NCBI GenBank assembly: GCA_905479495.1 | Contig: CAJQMR010000002.1 | Location: 434,001 to 498,000 of the forward strand | Direction of reading: 5' to 3' | Length of the DNA: 64,000 bases | Source: an uncultured Anaerolineae bacterium | GTDB lineage: Bacteria; Chloroflexota; Anaerolineae; Promineifilales; Promineifilaceae | Shown: one piece after another, positions 51,283-58,505 of the stretch | Layout: every line of letters begins with the position of its first letter | Numbering within the stretch: the stretch's first letter is position 1 | Notes under the pieces: generated by a model | The model's database searches: none | Told to the model about the DNA's origin: nothing | Seen by the model: the letters and a program-made list of their open reading frames with translations, nothing else | Made by a program: the position numbers and the translations under genes

Positions 51283-52617
51283 TTACGGCCGTACTTGCAA
51301 AATCTGCCCGGTACGGGCCACCACATACAGCTCCCCATTCACATCTTCGCCAAAGCTGTTAATGGGCAGGCCACTCTGGTGAACGATGGTGGATTCCCAA
51401 CGGCCGTCTGGCTGTTGGAAGATGCCCCAGATAAGGCCGCTGCAAAAATCGGCCGCGAAATAGTTGCCGTACAGGCTCAAGAACTGCTGTCCCCGGTAAA
51501 TATATCCCCCCGTAATGGAACAGCCCTGTGTATGATTATATTCAAAAACAGGCAAGACAAAGCTGGCTGGATTGCAGTTTGCCGTGTAGCAATGCTGGCC
51601 TTCCATGTTGTTCCAGCCCAGGTTCTGGCCGCCCGGTGTGCTCCCTGCCAGCCAATTTACTTCTTCCCAGGTGTTTTGCCCCACGTCGGCGATGAACAAA
51701 TCATTGGTCAGCCGGTCGAAGCTAAAACGCCAGGGATTACGCAGGCCAATGGACCACACCTCTGGTCGTGCATTTGGATCATCCACAAACGGGTTGTCGG
51801 CCGGGATTGTGTAGCTGCCATCGGCGCTGTCTACGTCCAGCCGCAAAATGCTGCCCAGCAGGGTGCCCGGATTTTGCCCGTTGCCTTGCGGATCACCCTG
51901 GCTGCCGCCGTCGCCCATGCCAATGTACAAGTAACCATCCGGGCCAAAGGCAATCATGCCGCCGTTGTGGTTGGCAAAGGGTTGGGGAATCGTCAGCAGA
52001 ATTTGCTCACTGGTGGGATCTGCCACGTTGTGATCGCTGCTGACGCGGTAGCGGGCGATGTTGGTGTTGCCGTTCACATCTGTATAGTCCAGGAAGAAAT
52101 AGCCGTTTTCCTGATAATTGGGATGAAAGGCCAGTCCCAGCAGACCTTGCTCGTTGCTGTTGGAGCCAACGGGGTCCAAAATATCCAAAAATGGGGTGGA
52201 CAGCAGTTCGCCATTCTGGAAGATGCGGATAGTGCCGGCTTGTTCCACAATGAACAGCCGGTCGTCAAAGGCGTGGGTGACGTACAGCGGCTGAATGAGC
52301 CCGCTGATAATTGGTTCCAGGCTGATGCTTTGTACGGGGTTTTCGGGAATGGGGGTGATGGTTGGCGTGGGAGTTGGTGGTGGCTCGGTGGGTGGGGTGT
52401 CGGTGGGAACTGGTTCGGTGGGGGCGGCTTCTTCGGTGATGACGGGCGGCGGTGGTGGGGTGTTGGTGGAAGGAACGGCCGTATTTATCACGGGTGAGCC
52501 AAGGGTGGGGGCTGGGGAAACGGCCGTTTCTTCTGGTTCGCTACTCTGGCAGGCCGCCAAAGCGAGCAGGGCAAGAACAAAAACAAGGATAAATGATTTG
52601 CGCATATTATTTCTCAT
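51283..52617 (-). CDS. PQQ-dependent sugar dehydrogenase-like lipoprotein
   Basis: 444 residues from the ATG at 52617; GAAGGG seven nt upstream is the ribosome site and lies inside a hairpin (52623-52664). The signal LVFVLALLALAAC is a lipobox, so it is membrane-anchored. A T/P/E-rich linker (about 25-85) precedes the soluble glucose dehydrogenase propeller: GLIQPLYVTHAFDDRLFIVEQAGTIRIF, QGLLGLAFHPNY, FANHNGGMIAFGPDGYLYIGMGDGG, GLRNPWRFSFD, EYNHTQGCSITGGYIYRG. It keeps the HNGG and GLRNPWR active-site signatures of its neighbour. Confidence 0.9.
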   Translation of the reverse strand: MRNNMRKSFILVFVLALLALAACQSSEPEETAVSPAPTLGSPVINTAVPSTNTPPPPPVITEEAAPTEPVPTDTPPTEPPPTPTPTITPIPENPVQSISLEPIISGLIQPLYVTHAFDDRLFIVEQAGTIRIFQNGELLSTPFLDILDPVGSNSNEQGLLGLAFHPNYQENGYFFLDYTDVNGNTNIARYRVSSDHNVADPTSEQILLTIPQPFANHNGGMIAFGPDGYLYIGMGDGGSQGDPQGNGQNPGTLLGSILRLDVDSADGSYTIPADNPFVDDPNARPEVWSIGLRNPWRFSFDRLTNDLFIADVGQNTWEEVNWLAGSTPGGQNLGWNNMEGQHCYTANCNPASFVLPVFEYNHTQGCSITGGYIYRGQQFLSLYGNYFAADFCSGLIWGIFQQPDGRWESTIVHQSGLPINSFGEDVNGELYVVARTGQILQVRP

Positions 52618-52622
52618 AATAA

Positions 52623-52664
52623 AACCCTTCGCAGGGGAAGAATGGAGCCATGAAGCGAAGGGTT
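52623..52664 (-). promoter_or_regulatory. Hairpin that can sequester a ribosome binding site
   Basis: AACCCTTCGC (52623-52632) and GCGAAGGGTT (52655-52664), a perfect 10-bp inverted repeat with a 22-nt loop in the leader of the dehydrogenase lipoprotein. On the mRNA the ribosome site GAAGGG is within the 3' arm, seven nt before the ATG. Confidence 0.5.
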
Positions 52665-52759
52665 CATCTGTCAATAAAGCTAAAATTTATACGCGCGTAA
52701 GTATAACACAGGACCACTTTTGCAATGGGACACTACTTAGAAACTAATAATCCAAATAA

Positions 52760-52790
52760 AAAGACCCACGAGCATCGGCTGTGGGTCTTT
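52760..52790 (-). terminator. Intrinsic terminator of rfbB
   Basis: AAAGACCCAC (52760-52769) and GTGGGTCTTT (52781-52790), 10-bp stem, T-rich on the minus side (TTTTTATTT) and with TTTT on the plus side, so possibly bidirectional. Confidence 0.75.
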
Positions 52791-52796
52791 TAGAGC

Positions 52797-52861
52797 TAGG
52801 ACTAGCAGTCCTGCTTTTTCGCTTTTGCGGACAAATTCATGAAAAGGACTGCCAGTCCTAA
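52797..52861. repeat. AGGACTGGCAGTCCT-type dispersed repeat
   Basis: AGGACTAGCAGTCCT near 52797 and its partner GGACTGCCAGTCCT at 52847-52860, both palindromic, flanking about 35 bp. It lies between the dehydrogenase and rfbB terminator regions. Confidence 0.55.
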
Positions 52862-52871
52862 TGAAACAAAA

Positions 52872-53894
52872 CTATTTTTCGGTTTGCCAACGGTGACCGT
52901 ACTGCTTTTCGTAATATTCTTTAAACTCGCCGGACTTAATTTTACGCCACCACCATTCATTTTCACGGTACCAAACGGCCGTTTTGGCCACCGCTTCCGC
53001 CGAGGTGTGTTTTGGTTCCCAGCCCAGCGCCTTAATCTTGTCGATGTTTAAACTATAGCGGCGGTCGTGCCCTTCCCGATCTTTTACATGTTGAATCAAC
53101 GCTTTGGGACGATTGAGTGTTTCTAGCAAAATTTCCACCATCTGCACATTTTCCATTTCTTCGCCCGTGCCGATGTTGTACGCTTCACCCAGTTTTCCTT
53201 TATGCAGCACCAGATCAATCGCTTCGCAATGGTCCAGCACGTATTGATATTCGCGCATCTGACGGCCGTCCCCATACAGCGGCAGCCGCTCTTCGTCGAT
53301 GGCGTTGGTGGCAAAGAGGGGTACCACTTTTTCCGGGTATTGGAATGGGCCAATATTGTTGGAACCACGCGTAATCGTTACCGGCAGACCGTAGGTGATG
53401 AAATAGGCATTCACCAGCAGATCGCCGCTGGCCTTGCTGGCCGCGTAAGGACTGCGGGGGTCCAGCTTGTCGGTTTCTACACTGGAATACCCTTCAGGGA
53501 TATGGCCGTACACCTCGTCGGTGGAGATTTGGTGGTAGCGTAAGCCGTGCTTTTTCGCCGCTTCCAGCAGCACGTAGGTGCCGTAAACGCCGGTCTGGAT
53601 AAAGGCATCCGGGTTCATGATGGAGCGATCGACGTGGGTTTCGGCAGCAAAGTTGACGATGGTGTCGGCCTCATACTTCAGGATCGTGGCCTCAACCGTT
53701 TCGGCGTCGCAAATGTCGCCCTGAACAAAGCTGTAGCGCGGATCGTCTTTGACATCCAGCAGGTTATCCAGGTTCCCGGCATAGGTGAGCTTGTCGTAAA
53801 CGATAATGTTGTAATTGTCGTATTTTTTCAGCATGTGGAGGACAAAGTTGGCACCGATGAAGCCAGCGCCACCTGTCACGATGATATTTTTCAC
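52872..53894 (-). CDS. rfbB: dTDP-glucose 4,6-dehydratase
   Basis: 340 residues. NAD-binding GGAGFIGANF at the N-terminus, FAAETHVDRSI, the catalytic T-D-E in QISTDEVYGHI, the Y-x3-K pair in RSPYAASKASGD, NNIGPFQYPEKVVPLF and the C-terminal DRRYSLNIDKIKALGWEP. It converts dTDP-glucose to dTDP-4-keto-6-deoxyglucose, the branch point to rhamnose and other deoxysugars of surface glycans. The other dTDP-rhamnose genes are not adjacent; the GT4 and DUF2723 genes at 31723-35344 could use the product. Confidence 0.96.
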   Translation of the reverse strand: MKNIIVTGGAGFIGANFVLHMLKKYDNYNIIVYDKLTYAGNLDNLLDVKDDPRYSFVQGDICDAETVEATILKYEADTIVNFAAETHVDRSIMNPDAFIQTGVYGTYVLLEAAKKHGLRYHQISTDEVYGHIPEGYSSVETDKLDPRSPYAASKASGDLLVNAYFITYGLPVTITRGSNNIGPFQYPEKVVPLFATNAIDEERLPLYGDGRQMREYQYVLDHCEAIDLVLHKGKLGEAYNIGTGEEMENVQMVEILLETLNRPKALIQHVKDREGHDRRYSLNIDKIKALGWEPKHTSAEAVAKTAVWYRENEWWWRKIKSGEFKEYYEKQYGHRWQTEK

Positions 53895-54000
53895 AAGTAG
53901 ACCCCTTTTGGTTCCTTTGCAGGAGTTTTTGAATGGATTACGTTCTTTTTAATGAGATTGCCATTGTAACGAAGGCTGTTTGCCCAGCCAAGGTACGGTT

Positions 54001-54010
54001 GTGCTATACT
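54001..54010 (+). promoter_or_regulatory. Extended -10 promoter upstream of the phosphoesterase gene
   Basis: GTGCTATACT, the same 10-mer as at 20271 and (minus) 11085-11094. It lies 170 nt before the ATG at 54180 within the 285-bp gap 53895-54179; one ACGGCCGT is at about 54071. Confidence 0.5.
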
Positions 54011-54179
54011 TTTCCTACGCTGACGGATGAACGTGTTTTTCGATGATCATCCTGGCGCGGGCATCCGCCCAACGGCCGTATCGACACCATACGCTACTTG
54101 ATAAACCATTCGTATTTCCTTACGATCAGTCCTTGGTAAGTTCAATAAATTTTGCAACCAAATATTTTGGAGGGTCTTC

Positions 54180-55796
54180 ATGGCGCAACAGTTCAATTAT
54201 CTTTTTGTCAGCGACTTCCACTTGAGCGAAGGACGCAATCCGGCCAGTGGGCTGATTCATCGCAATGAAGATTTTTTTCAGGACGTGCCATTTGCCCAAT
54301 TTTTAGCCCATCACGTGAAGTTGAGCCGCCGGGAAACGGCCGTTGAATACCACAACATCCCCTGGAAACTGGTGATCAACGGTGACATCTTCGACTTTTT
54401 GCAAGTGATCTCTCTGCCTGAAGAGGGTGCCGAGTTATTTGGTGTGAAGGGCGTGCGCACGCACGCCGACCTGCGCGAAAATGACCGCAAATTTGGTCTG
54501 GGCACTTCCTCGCCCGAAATTGTGTGGAAAGTGACCCAGATTGCCAAAGGTCATCCTACCTTTTTCCAGGCGCTGGCCTGGTTTGTGGCCCAGCCGGGCA
54601 ATGAGCTGGTGCTGATGAAGGGCAACCACGACATTGAACTGTATTGGCCGGAGGTGCAGATGCGGCTGCGGCATCTGCTGCAAAAAGCGTACCAGGATTG
54701 GTGGGCAACGGCCGTTCCTGGCGATGATCAAGCCCTTCTGACCCATTTTGATGACTTGCCCGAGGCACTTAGCCTGGAAACGCTGCAAAAACAGCTCCGT
54801 TTCCCGCCCTCATTTTTGTACGAGCCAGGGTTGTTCTATGCTGAACATGGTTGCCAGTTTGAGCCAGCCAATGCCTTCCGCAACTTTGAAGACCCCCGCT
54901 TGACGCCCACAAAAGAATTTACCGATGCGGCTAACTATATTGAGTTACCCTCTGGGTCCCTCTTTGTGCGTTACTTTTTCAATAACGTAGAGCATATTCA
55001 TCCCTTTGCCGATAATATGAAGCCCATCTCTCGCTATGTATTTTGGCTGCTGCGCCATGCACCGGGAGAACTCACTACCTTTGTTTGGAAGCTGCTGCCG
55101 CAGTACCTGCGCGCACGGCGCGAGGTGAACAAAAAGCTGAAGCGTCGTGAGCATGAACCGCCTCAGGCCGAAGTGGCGGATCCCTTTCTGAAAGCAGTCC
55201 ACGATATTCAAACCCACAGCCGGGAAGCAATTTCCACTTCTACCTGGCGAACGGTTTTGCGACTGGGCGGCAGCGTGCTGCTGGGGCTGTTAGCCGTTGT
55301 GCTGCTCTTCGTGGCAGTGCGGGTGATTGCCTTGGGCGTTTACTGGCCAGCTGTGATTGCCGTGCTGCTGGCGCTTGTGTTTGGCTATACGGCTACCGGC
55401 ATGATGCAATCGTTGGATCATTTGCTGGAGGGGCATTATCTGTTTACTGGGGCGGGGCGCATCGCTCGTTTACTCAATGGGGGGACGCATCCTGGCTATG
55501 ACAGCGTGCGTTACTTCGTTTTTGGTCATGATCACGCGGCTAACGCCCGTGCTTTGCCCGCGACTGATAAAGATCGCCCTAACTTCCGCCAATGGTACGT
55601 GAACACCGGTGCCTGGGTACCTGTCTTTAGCGAATCAGAGCGGTTGCTGCGGGCGGATGAACAGCTCACCTTTTTGCGCTTGGTTCCAGGTCGCGTGCAG
55701 CATAGCGATGAGACCCAAAACCAGGACATGCCGGAGCTGTTGCAATGGTCGGCTCAAGCCAACGCGCCGATGGAAGTGCGGCTGTTTGATGAATGA
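54180..55796 (+). CDS. Calcineurin-like metallophosphoesterase with membrane segments
   Basis: 538 residues; GGAGG precedes the ATG. All five metallophosphoesterase motifs are visible: D-x-H in LFVSDFHLSEG, G-D-x-x-D in VINGDIFDF, GNHD in LMKGNHDIELYW, the single His in FYAEHGCQFEP, and GHDH in FVFGHDHAAN. Between the fourth and fifth motif lie two to three hydrophobic helices (VLLGLLAVVLLFVAVRVIALGVYWPAVIAVLLALVFGY), an unusual insertion that would anchor the active site to the membrane face. The substrate is unknown; UDP-diacylglucosamine- or phospholipid-type substrates would fit a membrane location. Confidence 0.88.
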   Translation: MAQQFNYLFVSDFHLSEGRNPASGLIHRNEDFFQDVPFAQFLAHHVKLSRRETAVEYHNIPWKLVINGDIFDFLQVISLPEEGAELFGVKGVRTHADLRENDRKFGLGTSSPEIVWKVTQIAKGHPTFFQALAWFVAQPGNELVLMKGNHDIELYWPEVQMRLRHLLQKAYQDWWATAVPGDDQALLTHFDDLPEALSLETLQKQLRFPPSFLYEPGLFYAEHGCQFEPANAFRNFEDPRLTPTKEFTDAANYIELPSGSLFVRYFFNNVEHIHPFADNMKPISRYVFWLLRHAPGELTTFVWKLLPQYLRARREVNKKLKRREHEPPQAEVADPFLKAVHDIQTHSREAISTSTWRTVLRLGGSVLLGLLAVVLLFVAVRVIALGVYWPAVIAVLLALVFGYTATGMMQSLDHLLEGHYLFTGAGRIARLLNGGTHPGYDSVRYFVFGHDHAANARALPATDKDRPNFRQWYVNTGAWVPVFSESERLLRADEQLTFLRLVPGRVQHSDETQNQDMPELLQWSAQANAPMEVRLFDE

Positions 55797-55843
55797 CGAT
55801 CGGTGAAAGGTGATAAGTGAAAAGTGAAAGTGTGACCCACTTT

Positions 55844-56695
55844 TTACTTTTCACTTTTTACTGTCTCACTGTGCCGGTAGACAAAGTCATCTACCAACCG
55901 TCGGGCAATGCTCATGCTGGAGGGCAGGTTTGGCAGTGTGCCCACGGTGAACCATTGCGCGTCCTCGATTTCTTCTTCCTCTAACACAATGTCGCCACTG
56001 GCGTATTCGGCCGTAAAGCCAACCATCAGCGAGTTGGGGAAGGGCCAGGGCTGACTGCCAAAGTAGTGCACGTTTTTTAAACGCAGCCCCACTTCTTCAA
56101 ACACTTCCCGATGCACACAATCTTCCAGCGTTTCGCCTGGTTCCACAAAGCCAGCCAGCACGCTGTACCAGCCGCGTCGCCAACGGCCGTTCCGCGCCAG
56201 CAGCAAATGAGATACCCCATCAATTACCCGGTCTATGCGCACAATAATGGCCGGAGAAATGCGCGGATAGGTAATGAGGCCGCAGTTGGGGCACTTCTTG
56301 GCCCGCTCGTGGTCCAAAATATCATTGGGGGTGGCGCAGCGGCTGCAAAATTGATGGGTGCGGTCCCAATCAATAATTTGCACAGCGCGCCCAGCCAGCC
56401 ACAAATGATCGGTGGGCAGCCGGTTAAACAGCTGGCGCAGCCCGGCAAACTGCATGCCATCCGGTGGTTCAGTTGCCTCGGCTACCTCGGCGGTGAAGCA
56501 GTGAATCTTTGTTTCCCCTTCAATCCAGCCCAAATAATGCTGCCGCAGCAATGGCAGGTCGTGGGTGGCTTGGGGGAGTACGGCCGTTTCCCCTTCATCC
56601 AGCACCAGCAAATCAGCCCCACGAAAGATAAACCAGAAGGCCGGGGTGTTGTTTTCAGTTGGGGGTGTGACGGCGGGGGAGAATGATAAGCTCAT
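55844..56695 (-). CDS. nudC: NAD+/NADH pyrophosphatase (Nudix)
   Basis: 283 residues from the ATG at 56695 with GGAG seven nt upstream. The zinc ribbon has FCSRCATPN and KKCPNCGLITYPR; the Nudix box is GFVEPGETLEDCVHREVFEEVGL (G-x5-E-x7-R-E-V-x-E-E-x-G), and SQPWPFPNSLMVGF is the NADH-specific signature. It hydrolyses NADH to NMNH and AMP and can remove NAD caps from RNA. The last codons overlap a dispersed AAGTGAAAAGTG repeat (55799-55866) that lies between this gene and the phosphoesterase gene. Confidence 0.94.
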   Translation of the reverse strand: MSLSFSPAVTPPTENNTPAFWFIFRGADLLVLDEGETAVLPQATHDLPLLRQHYLGWIEGETKIHCFTAEVAEATEPPDGMQFAGLRQLFNRLPTDHLWLAGRAVQIIDWDRTHQFCSRCATPNDILDHERAKKCPNCGLITYPRISPAIIVRIDRVIDGVSHLLLARNGRWRRGWYSVLAGFVEPGETLEDCVHREVFEEVGLRLKNVHYFGSQPWPFPNSLMVGFTAEYASGDIVLEEEEIEDAQWFTVGTLPNLPSSMSIARRLVDDFVYRHSETVKSEK

Positions 56696-56756
56696 GATTG
56701 CTCCAGAGAATGAAATAGGTAATTGTCCACGAATCACCTGATTACTCAATTAGTCG

Positions 56757-57713
56757 TTACGGATAAGAGGATGGTGTGTTGGTGGCCGTTGGTGCCGGTG
56801 ACGTGGGCTCAGGGTATCCGCCAGGCGTGGCTGTGACCAATGATGACGTGGTTGGTGTGGGAACGGCCGTACCACTGCCAGGCGTGCCGCTGGGCGTTGG
56901 CGTGGCGGTGCTGGTGGGCGTGCCGGGTATGCTTGTCGGTGTGCCGGGGCCGCTGGTGGGCGTGGCTAATGTGCCTGTGGCGGTGCTGGTCGGGGTGGCG
57001 GTTGGTGTGTTGGTTACGGCCGTTCCGCCCTCAAACGTCGGCGTGCTGCTGGGGGTACTCACCACCACCGTGCTCACAATAGTGACGTTGGGGATGGGTG
57101 TGCCAATAGCCGGTGGTCCCCCAGCCGTTGTTGGCGTGGCTGTGCCAGGGAACGGCGGGGGCGTGATGGAAAGAACGGAGACAGGTGTGGAAGTTCCCGC
57201 CATCAACGGGTTCGGCTGCACAATTTGCTCCACTTCCAGATACCACAGCCCAGAAGGTGGCTCCTTGCCGCAGCCTGCCGGGCCAGGATAGCGTCGCCAG
57301 ATGCCTTGCAATGTCATCTGTGTGTTGGGGGCAATGATAGGCAGGACAATCGCCTCAAAGCCGCGTGCGTTAAGCTGCAACCCTTCAGCCACCAGCCCCC
57401 ATTGGATGCGAGGGCCGTTGAACAGCTCACAATCCACCGGCTCCAGGCGCAAATAGTTGCCGCTAACCTGGATGCGCTTGTTGCTGTACTCGGCCGGATT
57501 GTCGTTCAGGGCATCAAAATCTACCAGCAGGGGTTGGCCGTTGATGGTAACGTTGAGGGGCGTGCTTTCTTCCTGCAGCGGTTTCAACGGCCGTGAACCG
57601 CTCAAGGCCACTACCAGCCAGATCAGCAGCAAAAGCAGCAAACCAGCCACCAGCCACCAGCGGGGGCTGGCTGTTGTTGTTTGTTCTGTTTCCAGGCTGG
57701 CTTGTTCACTCAT
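56757..57713 (-). CDS. Membrane protein with OB-like domain and mucin-like T/P-rich tail
   Basis: 318 residues. A short cytoplasmic head and one helix (WWLVAGLLLLLLIWLVVALSG) precede an extracellular domain of about 130 residues (PLNVTINGQPLLVDFDALNDNPAEYSNKRIQVSGNYLRLE.DCELFNG..., IVLPIIAPNTQMTLQGIWRRY), which reads like an OB-fold with a Cys pair. The last 150 residues are Thr/Pro/Ser-rich (TPTSTATGTLATPTSGPGTP and similar), probably glycosylated and wall-spanning. Function unknown. The 61-nt gap to nudC suggests co-transcription. Confidence 0.8.
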   Translation of the reverse strand: MSEQASLETEQTTTASPRWWLVAGLLLLLLIWLVVALSGSRPLKPLQEESTPLNVTINGQPLLVDFDALNDNPAEYSNKRIQVSGNYLRLEPVDCELFNGPRIQWGLVAEGLQLNARGFEAIVLPIIAPNTQMTLQGIWRRYPGPAGCGKEPPSGLWYLEVEQIVQPNPLMAGTSTPVSVLSITPPPFPGTATPTTAGGPPAIGTPIPNVTIVSTVVVSTPSSTPTFEGGTAVTNTPTATPTSTATGTLATPTSGPGTPTSIPGTPTSTATPTPSGTPGSGTAVPTPTTSSLVTATPGGYPEPTSPAPTATNTPSSYP

Positions 57714-57742
57714 AAAAAATATCTTTCAAAGATTTCACAGAC

Positions 57743-58363
57743 TCAAAAGCTTGATAAGCGAGTTTTTCTTATTGAGATACTCCCACCAATTAAAATACCA
57801 ATTAATAAGCCAATAATAGAACTTAAAAGGGTCCAAACTAAATCAACAAAGGATGAGTATCTTGACCAATAGTGCAAACTATCGTCTGCATAAAGAACAT
57901 AACACCGTTTGTCACTAGCCAACGCATGTTCAAAGTCTACCCCAACGCTATCTTTGATTTCTCGAAAATAAAAAGGTGGCGGTCGGTGGACCCAATCATT
58001 GCACGGCAAGGATTTAAAAGGAGATATTGAGGTATCCGCTGTATTTGCATCGATTTGGATCCAATTTTGTTGCTGAAAAGAGAAGAAATTACCATCAGAA
58101 TCTTTCAAGATAACATTATTGTTTGAAGGGTCATCATCAAGATCAATGGAAAAATCAACTGCTACAATTTCGCTTATAATTTGACCTGATGTGTCGAGCT
58201 TTAAATGTTGCCAGGGAGGTAGAAATTTAGATATCAGTAAAAATCCAATTACCGTCCCAACAATACCTCCTAATAAACCAAAACCGCTTGCCACCAAAAA
58301 AATATACAAACGTGGTTTTCTTACAGCCAAATTTTTATTCTGGTTCTTCAAACCTTGATCCAT
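57743..58363 (-). CDS. AT-rich hypothetical membrane protein
   Basis: 206 residues from the ATG at 58363; the longer frame to 58591 runs through a dispersed repeat and the end of the next gene, so I reject it. Two helices (LVASGFGLLGGIVGTVIGFLLI near the start and LVWTLLSSIIGLLIGILIGGS at the end) bracket an extracellular beta-rich domain (FSIDLDDDPSNNNVILKDSDGNFFSFQQQNW). The gene is clearly more AT-rich than all neighbours and uses AT-ending codons, which suggests recent acquisition. No ribosome site is clear and no family is recognised. Confidence 0.65.
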   Translation of the reverse strand: MDQGLKNQNKNLAVRKPRLYIFLVASGFGLLGGIVGTVIGFLLISKFLPPWQHLKLDTSGQIISEIVAVDFSIDLDDDPSNNNVILKDSDGNFFSFQQQNWIQIDANTADTSISPFKSLPCNDWVHRPPPFYFREIKDSVGVDFEHALASDKRCYVLYADDSLHYWSRYSSFVDLVWTLLSSIIGLLIGILIGGSISIRKTRLSSF

Positions 58364-58377
58364 GGCAATAAAGAAAC

Positions 58378-58458
58378 TACTCGATCTGTCATTCCCGCGA
58401 AAGCGGGAATCCACAGTGGTGATGAAATATGGATACCCGCCTGCGCGGGCATGACATC
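58378..58458. repeat. TCATTCCCGCGAAAGCGGGAA-type dispersed repeat pair
   Basis: ATTCCCGCGAAAGCGGGAAT (58391-58410) and a second, related hairpin GATACCCGCCTGCGCGGGCAT (58432-58452) flank about 20 bp, with TGTCATT and ATGACA at the outer ends. This is a widely distributed short repeat in bacteria. It lies just upstream of the AT-rich gene. Confidence 0.7.
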
Positions 58459-58505
58459 TGTTATGGCAAAAAATCTTTTTAATCTGCGAAATCTTTGATG
58501 AAAAA

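Noticed and set aside
51295..52497. 400-residue plus-strand frame opposite the second dehydrogenase
   Set aside because: Composition shadow; the minus frame has a lipobox, PQQ motifs and a ribosome site.
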